A DNA stretch of 64,000 bases from Psilocybe azurescens (Eukaryota > Basidiomycota > Agaricomycetes > Agaricales > Agrocybaceae), in contig JAJIRX010000323.1 in assembly GCA_023853785.1 (NCBI GenBank), positions 1 through 64,000 on the forward strand, written 5' to 3'. The first letter of the stretch is position 1, and every line of letters starts with the position of its first letter. Shown piece after piece: positions 1 through 9,571 of this stretch. The notes under the pieces were generated by a model. It worked only from the letters and a program-made list of their open reading frames with translations, did no database searches and had not been told where the DNA came from. Made by a program: the position numbers and the translations under genes.

Positions 1-733
1 TTTCAATTGCTAATATGTTCTGCATTAATTTTTATTCAGCATGTAAGTTGTGTTTATTTGTAGTTGATTCCAATTGCTAATATTTTCTACCTCAATTTTT
101 ATTCAGCTTGTAAGTCATATGCACTGTTTGGGATTGATTGTAATTAGTAATATAATCTGTCTCAATTTTTATTCAGCTTGTAAGTTGTGTACACTTTTTA
201 TGTTTAATTTCAATTGCTAATATGTATGTTCTGCATTATTTTTATTCAGCAAGTAAGTTGTGTGCACTATTTGTCATTTATTTCAATTGCTAATATTTTC
301 TGCATCCATTTTTATTCAGTATGTAAGTTGTGTGCACTGTTTGTGATTGATTTCATTTGCTAATATTTTCTGCCTCAATTTTTATTCAGCATATAAGTTG
401 TGTACACTGTTTGTGTTTGATTTTAATTGCTAATATCTTCTGCATCCATTTTTATTCAGCATGTAAGTTGTGTGCACTGTTTCTGATTGATTTCAATTGC
501 TGATATGTTCTGCATCAATTTTATTCAGCATGTAAGTTATGTGCACTTTTTCTAATTGATTTCATTTGATATTATGTTCTGCCTCAATTTTTGTCCAGGA
601 TGTAAGTTGTCCAATCTATTTGTGGTTGATCACAATTTCTTATATGTTCTCTCTCAACTTTTAATTAGCTTGTAAGTTTTTCATATAATATTTTTGGTTA
701 TTTATCTTTACAATGTCATTATTTATTTAGCTT
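1..733 (+). repeat. Tandem array of about 70-bp intron-like units
   Basis: Eleven consecutive boundaries are visible, with GTAAGT (or a one-base variant) starting at 43, 110, 180, 253, 323, 393, 463, 532, 602, 672 and 734, so unit lengths run 62-73 bp with 70 the most common. Each unit carries a 5' splice-site-like GTAAGTTGTG, a branch-site-like TTGCTAAT, and a pyrimidine-rich 3' end TTTTTATTCAG. Between each CAG/TAG and the next GTAAGT sit exactly three bases (CAT, CTT, CAA, TAT or GAT). The sixth unit has ATAAGT in place of GTAAGT. The array is cut by the window start, so it may be longer. Whether the units are spliced singly, or the array is an expanded part of one long intron, cannot be told from DNA. 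Confidence 0.85.
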
Positions 734-1143
734 GTAAGTTGTGTTTACTGTATATTTGATTGAATGCCGGTTTTTATTTCATTCTTTGATATTGCTTGCA
801 TATTATAGATATCTGAAATTGAACCAACTATCAGAGCTCAATTCTCTGTAAGATTTTGTTTGAGTTGTGGACTTGTATTGTAAACCTCTATTATTCATGA
901 AATTTTATTGTTATAGGAGCCATCTCTAAATGCTTTACAGGTTGGGATACTCATTCTGTTTCCACAGTTGATGTATCTTATTTGCTTTATTCCAGCCATC
1001 CTTGTCTCATTTGAATATTCCTTTTCAATTACTGCAACTGGTCATACTTTTGTTCACAGATTTTGGTAGCTTGAACCACTTATCTGAAAGATAAATGTGG
1101 ACAGGTTGATTAATTGTTAAAGTCTTATTTATCATCTCTGCAG
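734..1143 (+). other. AT-rich stretch with further splice-like signals
   Basis: Continues from the array. Possible short exons are flanked by AG and GT signals (for example near 793-835 and 917-941), with further TTCACAG and CTGCAG acceptor-like sites. No long reading frame is present. It may be the intron-dense part of a gene whose 5' portion lies outside the window, or simply derived from the repeat. Confidence 0.3.
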
Positions 1144-1284
1144 CAGGATGACTGGATCATAAAACAATATCACCCATCTGATAATAATGTTTTGCAATTT
1201 GACATTGGCAAAACCGCAAAAAGAATATATTGGAATCCAATGCCCTTGAAAGGCAACAAACGACGCAAATGCCCAAAAGGCATG
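1144..1284 (+). CDS. Possible internal exon of an unrecognised gene
   Basis: A 141-nt open stretch (exactly 47 codons, no start codon) lies between an acceptor-like CTGCAG and a donor-like GTAAAG. The peptide begins QDDWIIKQYHPSDNN, runs on through QFDIGKTAKRIYWNP and ends KGNKRRKCPKGM. It is not low-complexity, and its bounds agree with splice signals, which is why it is listed. I do not recognise a domain. It could be a fragment of a mobile element or the exon following the intron-like array. The next in-frame codons past the donor reach a stop within a few residues, as expected for an intron. Confidence 0.3.
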
Positions 1285-2659
1285 GTAAAGTGAAACAAAT
1301 AGACTCCTTATTTGTAAGCCTCAGCCAGGATTAGCTAAAAATAAAACCTTTGTAGTCCTTGTAAGGTAGCTTAAAATATTTGTTAACCTTGCATGACAAA
1401 ACAATTTTCCACAGCCACCGAGGGGGGCAATTTTACAGTAAAATATTGGGTCATTTAATGTTGCTACAAAATACATAGCACTCTTCTTGTATAACTCAGA
1501 TTGATTATTCAGATTATCACTTTTAATTGAAATGCCTCTTACCAGGATTGAACCACCACCTTTGCAGAACACAATTAAATACCTATTTTAACTACCACAC
1601 TAACATGTCATTACTGTATATAAGTACATGACGGTCTATGTCACTGTCTCAAAAGCGGCCTTTTTGGGAGAGCCAAAATAATTGACATACACTTAAATCT
1701 CGTACCAATGTTTAGTGTATTTTACATACAAAACCTATGCTTATGGTAACTTACAAGAATACAGAAAAGGTTGTCAAAAAATGCAACATACCTCAAAAAA
1801 TTACCACTGAAAGTAAAGTTGAATAAATATTTTGCTTAAATTTAATACTGCCTTAATTCTTACTCAACCAGTTCAAAATACTAGAATAATTAGTGGACAT
1901 AGTAACATAATACAATATTTGTATGACTTTCCAAGGATGCACAAAGGTTTTGATCACCCATATATAGCCTCAAAATGATCGACTTACCTTATATAGGCCA
2001 CAATGTAATATTTGGTTTTGTCGGTTTTGCCGATGGAGGATATAGTTTATGAAAGCCTTCTTTGTAAGCTGATATCTTTGTCTCTTTTATATTTGTGTTA
2101 TTGATATTATATACACCACTGTAGCTCATTCTAACATCACCACTTAATATAATGATCAGTACTTCAATCATTTGTTTTATGCACTCAAACATCAGTCAGT
2201 TTAATATATAAATGTAACACTGTGGCTTTAAATCTTGTCATATAGCAGGCATGAGTGTCAAATGCAAGTGTTAACATAGTGATTAACCCTGAACTCAGTT
2301 ATAGCCTAGTGCACTAATATTCATGGTATGGATATTACTACATATTTAGTGTCAAAAAATCATACAAAAAAGAAAAAGGCTTATGTGGCTACTTGATGAG
2401 CATTTCAAGTCTTTCCAGGTAGGGGCTACTAAAGCAGCCCAAATAGACCTACTTCAACATGTAAGCAAGTCAACTTGTCAAGAGACTTTTTGTCCATCTG
2501 TTGAATTTAGTTCCAGTCACTAGTCACAACTCCTGCATAAGCTGTCTGTGTCATTGCTGAGCACAAGCTCTCAAGTACATATTCAAAAATTGTATTATGG
2601 GTTGAGGCTTTGTTCAGCCTTATGAGTCTTTCTTTTTTATGAGAATAAGATCCACAAAT
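1285..2659. other. No gene recognised
   Basis: AT-rich sequence with only short, composition-driven open frames on both strands. I see no splice-consistent chain of exons, no transposase motif and no inverted terminal repeats. Confidence 0.5.
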
Positions 2660-2835
2660 GCAAAACTCTCAAGGTTAGTGCTTAAAGTCCGATCTGGTCC
2701 GGTTTTGAGCCTCCAAGGCGATGGACTGAGACAGAGACTGGTCCTACTTCATCCCAGGACCTCAAAAAACTGGACTGGACCACTCAGAACCAGTCTTGGC
2801 CTTGACCAGTTATGACTGGTTTGAGACCAGTTTTC
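2660..2835. repeat. Cluster of CTGGTCC / GGACCAG palindromic motifs
   Basis: Roughly 170 bp in which ACTGGTC, GGTCC, CTGGAC and their complements recur on both strands, including pairs such as GGTCCTACTTCATCCCAGGACC-like half sites. It resembles in style, but not in exact motif, the GGACTCCA arrays at the ends of the large elements in this window. It could be an old diverged array or an unrelated simple repeat. No ends or target duplication seen. Confidence 0.45.
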
Positions 2836-3100
2836 GTTGTAAATCAGTAGATATTTAAATTATATTAATAAACATCAATTATTACTATGCCTCCTAGCTT
2901 TCAAAGCACCCAAAAAAAGCTAAATTTGGTTGAGATTTGATAAACATAGAAGAGTATTCCATGTTATTTACTCTTTTAAAAATTATTTTACCATTTTCTT
3001 TGTATCTCAGCTAGTTTTGCTTTAAATTCACGTTCTTAGGCAGCGTTTTGAAGCGAATATAAAGGGTTATAAAAATTGCTCCAGAATAACTGAGAAAAGC
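2836..3100. other. AT-rich spacer, nothing recognised
   Basis: No reading frame or repeat identified. The sequence directly before 3101 (GAGAAAAGC) is not repeated after the following element's far end. Confidence 0.5.
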
Positions 3101-4619
3101 AGTACTTTACAATCTCCACACAGTCCATATGGACTCCACTGGACTTGCCTATATACTGAGTGTAAAGGTGAACAGAGTCCAGTGGACCCCAGTGGATTTG
3201 ACTTGACTGGACTGGACTCTAGTGGACTTGACTGGACTCTACTGGATTCCACTGGACTGCAGTAGATTTTATACTATACTGTGAATATGGACTAAGATAA
3301 CTGGAGTCCACCGGACTTGATATAGTAAATAAGTTCAATCTTAATGGAAATTCAGAAGAGTGGAACACAATATATTAATAACTATGTAATACATTAATGT
3401 CTACTTGCGAGGTCCAAGACAAAAAGAAAAAAAGCAAAAAAAAAATATAAAAAAAAAGGGGGCAGGAGAATGGTAGTAGCACCTGCCATCCTCGCCCTCA
3501 CTGTCCCTACCCTTGCCCTCACTGTTCCCACCCTCAAGCTCGCTGTCCCCACTGTCCCTGTTCTTGTGCTTGCTGTGCCCACCCTCGTGCTTGCTGTCCC
3601 TACCATGCTTGCCCTTGCCCTTGCCATGCCCACCCTTGCCCTTGCTGTGCTTGTTGTGCTTGCCCTTGCCCTTGCCGTACCACCCTCACCCCTCGCTGTA
3701 CCTACCCTTGTGCTCGCCATCCCTTCCATCCTCACCCTTGCCCTTGCTGTACCCACCCTCACCCTCACTGTACCCACCCTTGCCCTTGCTGTACCTACCC
3801 TTTCCCTCACTGTACCCACCCTCACCCTTGCTGTCCCTGCTGTCCTTGCCCTTGGCTGTCCCCACCCTTGCCCTCACTGTCCCCACCCTTGCTCTTGCAG
3901 TCCCTGCTGTCCTTGCCCTTGTACTCGCTGTCCTTGCCCTCACTGTCTGTGCCCTTGCCATCCATTGTTGCCCTTGTTGTTGCCCTTGTTGTTGCATTTG
4001 TTGTTACCCTCGTTGTCATGATTGTCGGTGTCCATCCTCATTGTTGTCTGTGTGGCCATCACAGTCATCATGGATGGTGGAGAGGGCAAGGACAGCAGCA
4101 GCTACAGAAAAATGAGAGGAAGGAGGTGGGTGGTGGTTGGAAAAAAGAGCTGATGTGTATATTTGATTGTTATCGTGCGGATTGGCCAATGCTGGGCACA
4201 TGTGCACATCACATGTGCCTGTGAAACTTTCACCCTATGGACTGAACAAAATAAAAATGTATTCATAGGGAGGCTTTGCTCCCATGTACATTTAACTATT
4301 GTTTCATTCAATTGTCATTTTATAGAGTTTATTTCCATTGACTGTAGTCTTTTATTTTTGCAATTGATATTAATATTAATAACTAATGATCATACTTCAG
4401 ATATTATATTAATTATTGTGTCCACTGGACTCCACTGGAATCCACTGGACTGTGCTAATAAATATATTATTTTTTGTTGTTCAGTGAATATTTAAGCCCC
4501 AGTCCAGTGGACTCCAGTGGACTCCAGTGGACTTGACTGGACTCATAATCCACTGGACTGAGACTGGACTGCAAATTTGGCAGGAGTCCATATGGATTGT
4601 GTGGGAAAGGAAAGACCTC
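3101..4619 (-). mobile_element. Element A: palindrome-array element, CAGTGG subtype
   Basis: Ends are AGTACTTTAC (3101) and ..GGAAAGACCTC (4619), the reverse orientation of the element at 48396-49887. Inside both ends sits a CCATATGGA(C/T)T block, then arrays of GTCCACTGGACTCCAGTGGA (3125-3330 and 4420-4590). The body holds a low-complexity GC-rich tract (3470-3950), a conserved block shared with elements B and C (about 4090-4330, containing GGGAGGCTTTGCTCCC, a hairpin), and an AT-rich stretch. The frames inside the GC-rich tract are open on both strands because of composition. On the minus strand they give RVGTARA-type repeats ending in a hydrophobic tail (about 3400-3480). CpG is nearly absent. 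No target duplication was found, so one end may be rearranged. Confidence 0.75.
3394..4019 (-). pseudogene. Decayed low-complexity reading frame of element A
   Basis: On the minus strand, overlapping frames encode K/D/G/S-rich and then R/V/G/T/A-rich repeats (for example EGKDSEYKGKDSRD, then ARVGTVRARVGT), ending in a strongly hydrophobic tail ILLPPFFLYFFFAFF before a stop at 3394-3396. The same order, charged repeats followed by a poly-T-encoded hydrophobic tail, is seen in the less decayed copy at 20166-21297, so this is probably the same gene after frame loss and CpG decay. No domain is recognised and no single frame covers the whole stretch. Confidence 0.4.
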
Positions 4620-4678
4620 TGTTGGTGTTGTCATCCATATGTGTCCTATGTGCCATCATGCCCATTGTTGTACATACC

Positions 4679-5099
4679 ATACTTACCTGTCGTTGTTATT
4701 GTCCTCGGCCTATGCAAAAAAAGAGGGGGGGGGGGCAGTTAATGGTGGCAGCATGTGGAATTTGCCACTTACCTGGGGTTGTGACCTTGTTCCTTGTTCG
4801 CATTGCCTTGCCTTGTTTTCTGTTGTTCTGCATTTGCCTCACCTTGCCTTGTTCCTTGTTCCCTACCTGCCTTGTTCTGTCTTGTTCCATACTCAGCTCC
4901 CTTTGTTTGTGGGTGTCCGTTTGCTCTTTGTCGGTCTCAGTTTGTTGCAATGTGATCCATGTTGGGTTGGGTTAGCATGGGCCTGGCTCTGACTGATGAT
5001 GGCAAGGTGGGAGGCATGCATGATAGCAGCAGCAGGGTGGTGGTGGTCAGAGGAAGAGGTGGGGTGATGGGAATAATAAACGGACCGATGTGGCATCAA
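4679..5099 (-). pseudogene. Exon 1 and intron of the X-family gene, decayed
   Basis: The minus strand encodes an N-terminus MMPHRSVYYSHHPTSSSD that matches the start of the gene in X2 (MPRRSVYYFHHPTSSSD). After one frame change it also encodes the end of exon 1, TETDKEQ..AMRTRNKVTTPG, against TETDEEQ..AMRTRSEVATPG in X2. The donor CCCCAG|GTAAGT and acceptor TGCATAG|GCC are preserved, with a C-rich intron of about 66 nt between them. Conservation of the start, exon end and intron despite heavy CpG decay argues that this was a real gene. Beyond the acceptor only a short piece remains. Function unknown. Confidence 0.5.
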
Positions 5100-5195
5100 T
5101 AAGTCACATACATGACATTATTTGTCACTTGCCAAGAAATGCTGAGTAAATAGCCATATTGGTATGTAGTCCATCAAATTTTGATAAATTACAAT

Positions 5196-5276
5196 GGCTA
5201 TATAGCTTAGTTGGTTTAATGTCAGTGTGTGGCCTTCTTGGATGCCCGAGTTCAATTCCCATTTGTGCTTTTTTTT
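5196..5276 (+). ncRNA. tRNA-like pol III unit of element X1
   Basis: Contains an A-box-like TAGCTTAGTTGG and a B-box-like GAGTTCAATTCC with tRNA-like spacing, followed by T8. The acceptor ends do not pair well, so it is probably a tRNA-derived promoter or RNA rather than a functional tRNA. Homologous units sit at 19987-20070 (minus) and 24049-24130 (plus), always in the same place in the element and pointing away from the spliced reading frame. Confidence 0.6.
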
Positions 5277-5822
5277 ACATTATAATAAAATAAATAAAAT
5301 ATAAATAAAATCTGGGAATCTTCCTCCACCTGGAGTCCGTTTGAAATTGACCCTGAAATAGTGTATTAATGCTGATATACATGCTTCATGAGTCAAATCC
5401 ACATGGAGGATGAGTCAATTCCAGCTGGACTCCATGTGGAGTCTCCACCTCTAAATAAGCGGGGACACCTGCAAAAAAAGAGTCACCAAACTCCACCCAG
5501 AATATATGGGTGAGGGTAAAGACCTTGGTAAGTGGATAAAGACCTCGGTAAGTTAAGCCAGCTAGATATGTACCATTGTAACATCATATGATACAATAGA
5601 AAGTACAGTTACAGTATAGCATTTCATATGGGCTCAGTGGTCCCCTAAACCAGTGAATGTTTACCTTCCATTTGGGCCTACACTGTACCATATGATATGG
5701 TACAGTAAATCTACCAATGGCTCAGTCTATATCAACTTGATCAGACATGTTTACAGGCTATTTAACCTCTTGCCACACTCAGTATGAGTCTTTGCCAATG
5801 ATAATCTATGTTTCTGGGGTAT

Positions 5823-6243
5823 TGTTATGGACACTCTATTTTCTCTTTTGCTTTTGCTTTTTCTTTTCTTCCTTTCATTTTTGTATATAAAAACCTTCTT
5901 ATCATATGATGAACAACATCATGTGATCATATATTGACTCATTCTACTCTGACTCACTTTGTCAATACTGTTATGACTCACTTCTTGTTTTAACTCACAC
6001 TCTGACTCACATCGACGGCACCGTCACAACTCATCCTATGTTCTGACTCATACTTGGACTCATCTCATACTATATTTGTAGATACTCAAAATGCTTAAAT
6101 AGCCAGTAGACACTGCTATTATTCCTTAGCTAGTTCTTGATAATCTTATCTCCTCTTACTTGATACTGCTTGAACTCGCTGTTCTTGACTACTTGACTGT
6201 TGGCTTTATCCACGCACATGAATATAAGCCTGAAGTTGTAACA
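5823..6243 (+). mobile_element. Solo LTR of the chromovirus family
   Basis: Starts TGTTATGGACACT and ends GAAGTTGTAACA, matching the LTRs of the element at 53993-60782, including the TTAGCTAGTTCTTGA segment and the final TTGGCTTTATCCACGCA. It is flanked by a perfect 5-bp duplication, GGTAT at 5818-5822 and 6244-6248. This is the signature of an inserted Ty3/Gypsy element that later lost its interior by LTR-LTR recombination. It inserted into the inverted-repeat element around it. Confidence 0.9.
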
Positions 6244-6284
6244 GGTATTTTACAAACCATTTTGTACATTTCCATGCCTACTCA

Positions 6285-7160
6285 ACTCATAATTGCATGT
6301 TTGTTATCTGTTTAGACATATTTATATTTCCAGCCAATTTCAAAAATTCCCAGACTTGGCCTAAATTGTTTTCAATAATAATACACATTTCTGACCCAGT
6401 TTGCTATACCCAATATATATCCAGACATATTCCCAAGTGTGATCTGCATTTTTCAATGATAATTCATGTTGCTGACCTAGTTTACCATGTCCAGCATATG
6501 TCCAGGCATATATCCAGCCCATTTAAAAATTCCTGGGCCTGGTCTGCACTTTGTCAATGATAAAACATGTTTCTAGACATATTCCTGCCCCATTGAAAAA
6601 ATTCCAGGGCCTGGCATGCACTATTCTCAATGATAATTTATGTTTCCGGACATATTCCTGCCTCATTGCAAACATTCCTGGGCCCAGCATGCACTATTCT
6701 CAACAATAATTCATGTTTCCAACCCGGTTTACAATGTCTGGCACTTTTCCGGACATATTCCCGCCCTATTGCAAAAATTCCCAGGCCCAGCATGCACTAC
6801 TTTCAATAATAATTCATGTTTCCGACCCAGTTTACAATGTCTGGCACTATTCCGGACATATTCCCGCCCCATTACAAAAATTCCCCGGCCTGGCATGCAC
6901 TATTCTCAATGATAATTAATGTTTCCGGACATATTCCTGCCTCATTGCAAACATTCCTGGGCCTGGCATGCACTATTTTCAATAATAATTCATGTTTCCG
7001 ACCCAGTTTACAATGTCTGGCACTATTCCAGACATATTCCCACCCCATTGCAAAAATTCCTGGGCCTGGCATTCACTTTTTCAATGATAATTCATGTTTC
7101 CGGACATATTCCTGCCCCATTTCAAAAATTCCTGGGCCTGGTCTCAGCATTTTTCAATGA
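6285..7160 (+). repeat. Degenerate tandem array, about 100-bp unit with shorter variant
   Basis: Recurring unit: TTCATGTTTCCGACCCAG, TTTACAATGTCTGGCACT, TTCCGGACATATTCC(C/T)GC, CCCATTGCAAAAATTCC, CTGGGCCTGGCATGCACT. Some units lack the middle part, giving a shorter variant of about 70 bp. About eight to nine units are visible, more diverged at the left. Several staggered open frames cross the array because its unit has few stops; they are not genes. Confidence 0.8.
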
Positions 7161-7164
7161 TAGA

Positions 7165-7680
7165 GCCTATGTTGTACTACATTACCTGTGCCAAATTCTA
7201 TTTACATCCCTGTGTCCAGTACAATGTTGCAGCCTATGTATACTCCTCAAATTTTATCCGTTTTTAATGATTATAGGTTTGTTTGAATCAGATTTCCATG
7301 CCTATTTTTGTGCTATGCAGTAGCCTGTGTCACTGGTCCCGGTCCTGATCCCAGTTCCAGTTCCAGTCCAAGGCTAAATACAGCAAAAATTGAAAATTTA
7401 CAACCCACATATATCACTCAAATTGTGTCCGTTTTGGCTGTTTCTAGGCTCGTTTTGATTGGAATTTTGTCCAGATTTTTCATGCGTTTTACACCCGGGA
7501 CCGGGACCGGGGCGTCGCTCATTCCCGCCCTGCCCCGGGGCCAAATACACAAAATTGGATCATTATAACCATTATATCTCCCTCAAATCTTGTCTGATTT
7601 GCATGATTCTGAGCTTGTTTAAATTGCATTTACAGTCCGGTTCTTTCCCAGTTGCTCACTCATAATTTATTATAGTGTGT
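7165..7680 (+). repeat. Second degenerate repeat, about 170-185 bp unit, three copies
   Basis: Three related segments share CTCAAATT(T/G)TGTCCG, TTT..TGATT.TAGG(C/T)T(T/C)GTTTGA and (A/T)TTTCCA-like blocks, ending with the right arm of the inverted-repeat element. GC-rich islands (CCCGGGACCGGGACCGGGG) interrupt the second copy. No coding potential recognised. Confidence 0.55.
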
Positions 7681-7952
7681 GCACCAATGCTTGTCAATTC
7701 ATTGCAAAATTAAGGTTTTACCAGTTTCCTGTAGACACCCCAGAGCCACAGAATGTATGCCAGACAGCCTGCAGAATGCCTGGGTATGAGCCATTAGGCG
7801 GATTTACTGTACCATATGATATGGTACAGTGTAGGCTGCCCAAAATGGAAGGGAAACATTCACTGGTTCAGAGGGACCACTGAACCCATATGAAATGCTA
7901 CACTGTAACTGTACTTTCTATCATATCATATGTTACAGTGTAACATCAGTAT

Positions 7953-8444
7953 GTGGTCGAGCATGGAACACCTGCGGAGGGGGTGCATAGTGCTGTAGAA
8001 GTGGAGGGTGAGGTGCAGCACAAGGAAGAGGTTGGTCATGAGAGAACAGAAGCAGAGCCTGGGACAGTGGAAACAGAGGAGAACAAGGGCATGGAGAAGA
8101 GGAGGGAGGCCCTGTGTATTGGGCAGTTGAGGATACCTGAGCCATTCATGTTGGGCATGGCTGATTGGGCAAAGAGGGCAAATGTCAGTTTGCTGCTTGT
8201 GTGGAGGGAGGTGGAACAGCATGAGGGTGAGGATGGGGAGTTCGAGTCGGTGTTGAGGGAAATTGGTCTGGACTACAATTGTTGCATTATCTTATCTTTC
8301 TATTTACTAACTACTATATTTGGCCATCTACTTTCTTCTTTCATCTGGGGCCTTGGCAAGCCCCCCGCCTATTTGTTTTCCCTCCTTTTCAACTATGCAG
8401 TAGCACACAATCCACACAGGAAATACCGTGTGGACAGTACATAG
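7953..8444 (+). CDS. Uncertain open frame, 163 codons, unrecognised
   Basis: An uninterrupted frame rich in Glu (EVEGEVQHKEEVGHERTEAE) followed by a more complex segment (LRIPEPFMLGMADWAKRANV) and a hydrophobic end that falls in clearly non-coding DNA. The middle part has a protein-like composition, so the frame may preserve a piece of a gene. No start context, intron or homologous motif supports it further. Its left edge lies right against the inverted-repeat element. Confidence 0.2.
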   Translation: MVEHGTPAEGVHSAVEVEGEVQHKEEVGHERTEAEPGTVETEENKGMEKRREALCIGQLRIPEPFMLGMADWAKRANVSLLLVWREVEQHEGEDGEFESVLREIGLDYNCCIILSFYLLTTIFGHLLSSFIWGLGKPPAYLFSLLFNYAVAHNPHRKYRVDST

Positions 8445-8469
8445 AATTCCTCTACAATAGTAGGACCTC

Positions 8470-8643
8470 AGCCGTTTACTTTCCGTCTATGTCTGAGGTC
8501 CATATGTTTCATCTATTTAGATTCTTTATTTTACTTACTTTGTTCCGTAGTTTCTCACCTGCATTTCGTAACTACAGGTATAATATATAGCCGTTTACTT
8601 TCCGTCTACGTCTGAGTTTCTCACCTGCATTTTGTAACTACAG
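8470..8643 (+). repeat. Direct duplication with and without an intron-like 53-bp insert
   Basis: Copy 1 is 8470-8577 (108 bp) and copy 2 is 8589-8643 (55 bp). Copy 2 equals copy 1 without bases 8498-8550, apart from two substitutions. The missing 53 bp begins GTCCAT and ends CCGTAG, so copy 2 looks like copy 1 after removal of a GT..AG intron. Both copies end in CACCTGCATTT(C/T)GTAACTACAG, itself acceptor-like and directly before a coding-like stretch. Confidence 0.75.
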
Positions 8644-9023
8644 TTGGAAATCGAGGCCGAGCACTACGAGCAGCGCATGCAGACCCAGATGGCAAAGGCA
8701 AAGGCGCACGACGCGAGGGATGAGCACACGAAAATAGAGACGGTGACGACGTGCTCAGGCAGGAGGTCACGAAGCTCTCCTAGCAAGTGTCAAGTATCAT
8801 CACGCTGACGGCAGCGTTGGAGCAGCAGCATGCACTTACACAGGGTGTGATTCATGAATTGGAGCGCAAGATGGAGGAGCTCGAGCTCGAGGGGTTGTTG
8901 AGCAGTGGTGCAGGTGCGACAGCTGCTATTCCAATCTCCTTTGCTGCCGATGCCTCTTCTTCCAATTCTGCCGCCGACATTAGCGCCACCGAGACCAAGA
9001 ACAAGGCAGAGGCAGAGGCGTAG
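8644..9023 (+). pseudogene. C-terminal fragment of a coiled-coil protein gene
   Basis: Directly after an acceptor-like ACTACAG the frame reads LEIEAEHYEQRMQTQMAKAK. After one frame change near 8736-8750 and one in-frame TAG (8782-8784) it continues SSIITLTAALEQQHALTQG and VIHELERKMEELELE, ending in an Ala/Ser/Glu-rich tail and a TAG at 9021-9023. Heptad-like spacing of Leu, Ile and Met and the high charge indicate coiled coil. Base composition is clearly coding-like (GC-rich third positions), unlike the AT-rich DNA before it. It is the 3' end of a once larger gene, whose upstream exons I could not find. The family is not identified. Confidence 0.5.
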
Positions 9024-9571
9024 GCAAGCCCTGGGCAGATGAAAACACACTCACACACTCTCTTGCCCAGAAGATGCAGCTCTAAGACAGGGCGTTCGAG
9101 GGCCAATGGATCGCAAGCTTTGCCAGCCAAACCGGAAAAGAACTTCTCTGCGGGTTCTTGAACTACAACAGCAATTATATAAAGATTGCCTGCTCATTTC
9201 CTGGGTTGGTGCGGCACGGATATTCACCTAATGACAAATGCATTTTATCAGTACTCAGAAAATCCAAATGACGCAGATGCGCGGACTATAGTATAACTTA
9301 AGCCTGTTTGTCCTTAGACGGTGTACTGTCATTCGAGAAATTATATAATTCTACCAACCACACTGCAGGGATAAGTAGGCAAAAGAGGACATTCCTAACT
9401 ATTCACCATTGATGTTATGCAGAAGGTTTGAACTGACACTCGCGATGGTAAATTGAAACGATTAAATTAATGGCTCTACATGGCTAAGCTACATAGTACA
9501 AAGATTCAAGGAGAACTGTTGGGATCGCATAGTTCGAGTACATCTCATGTACGTCATAGGCCGAGAGAGAA
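9024..9571. other. Intergenic, nothing recognised
   Basis: Lies between the coiled-coil fragment and the stop of the minus-strand propeller gene and probably includes that gene's 3' untranslated region. No repeat or long frame. Confidence 0.5.

Larger units (their letters stand above)
4620..5526 (-). mobile_element. Element X1: truncated CpG-depleted copy of element X2
   Basis: Aligns along its length to the reverse complement of 19612-20700: the exon-1 region, the intron, the block AAACGGACCGA(T/C)GTGGCATCAA, the tRNA-like unit, an AT-rich spacer with poly-T, an array of CTCCATGTGGAG-type motifs, and the end TGAGGGTAAAGACCTT at 5526. The half carrying the hydrophobic tail and the AAAGTAC end is missing, its place being taken by element A. 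Compared with X2 almost every CG is TG or CA here. A short echo of the end (TAAAGACCTCGGTAAG) follows at 5537-5553. Confidence 0.75.
5574..7940. mobile_element. Inverted-repeat element with about 145-bp TIRs
   Basis: The sequence from 5574 to about 5720 is repeated inverted at about 7795-7940 with few differences. The outer ends are CA(T/C)TGTAACAT. Each arm contains a perfect palindrome (5683-5705 and 7807-7829) built on CTGTACCATAT and its complement. No transposase frame lies between the arms; the interior is a solo LTR and satellite arrays. A non-autonomous DNA transposon or foldback element fits best. I could not define a target duplication with confidence, so the superfamily stays open. 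Confidence 0.75.

Noticed and set aside
1..733. CRISPR array
   Set aside because: The units are contiguous and diverged without unique spacers, and the sequence is eukaryotic. The intron-like signals explain the spacing better.
3470..4115. Plus-strand Leu/Pro/Ala/Val-rich frames over 180-200 codons
   Set aside because: They overlap each other in several frames over a simple repeat in element A and have no conservation in elements B or C.
3101..4619. Target duplication for element A
   Set aside because: The nine bases before 3101 (GAGAAAAGC) and after 4619 (TGTTGGTGT) do not match; element A has probably recombined with the neighbouring X1 copy.
5196..5276. Functional tRNA gene
   Set aside because: A and B boxes and a T run are present, but the acceptor arms do not pair in this or the two sister copies, and the anticodon loop varies between copies.
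6297..7323. Series of 60-134-codon frames suggesting a repeat protein
   Set aside because: They follow the approximately 100-bp satellite in staggered frames. The unit length is not kept in multiples of three, and no start or splice logic is seen.
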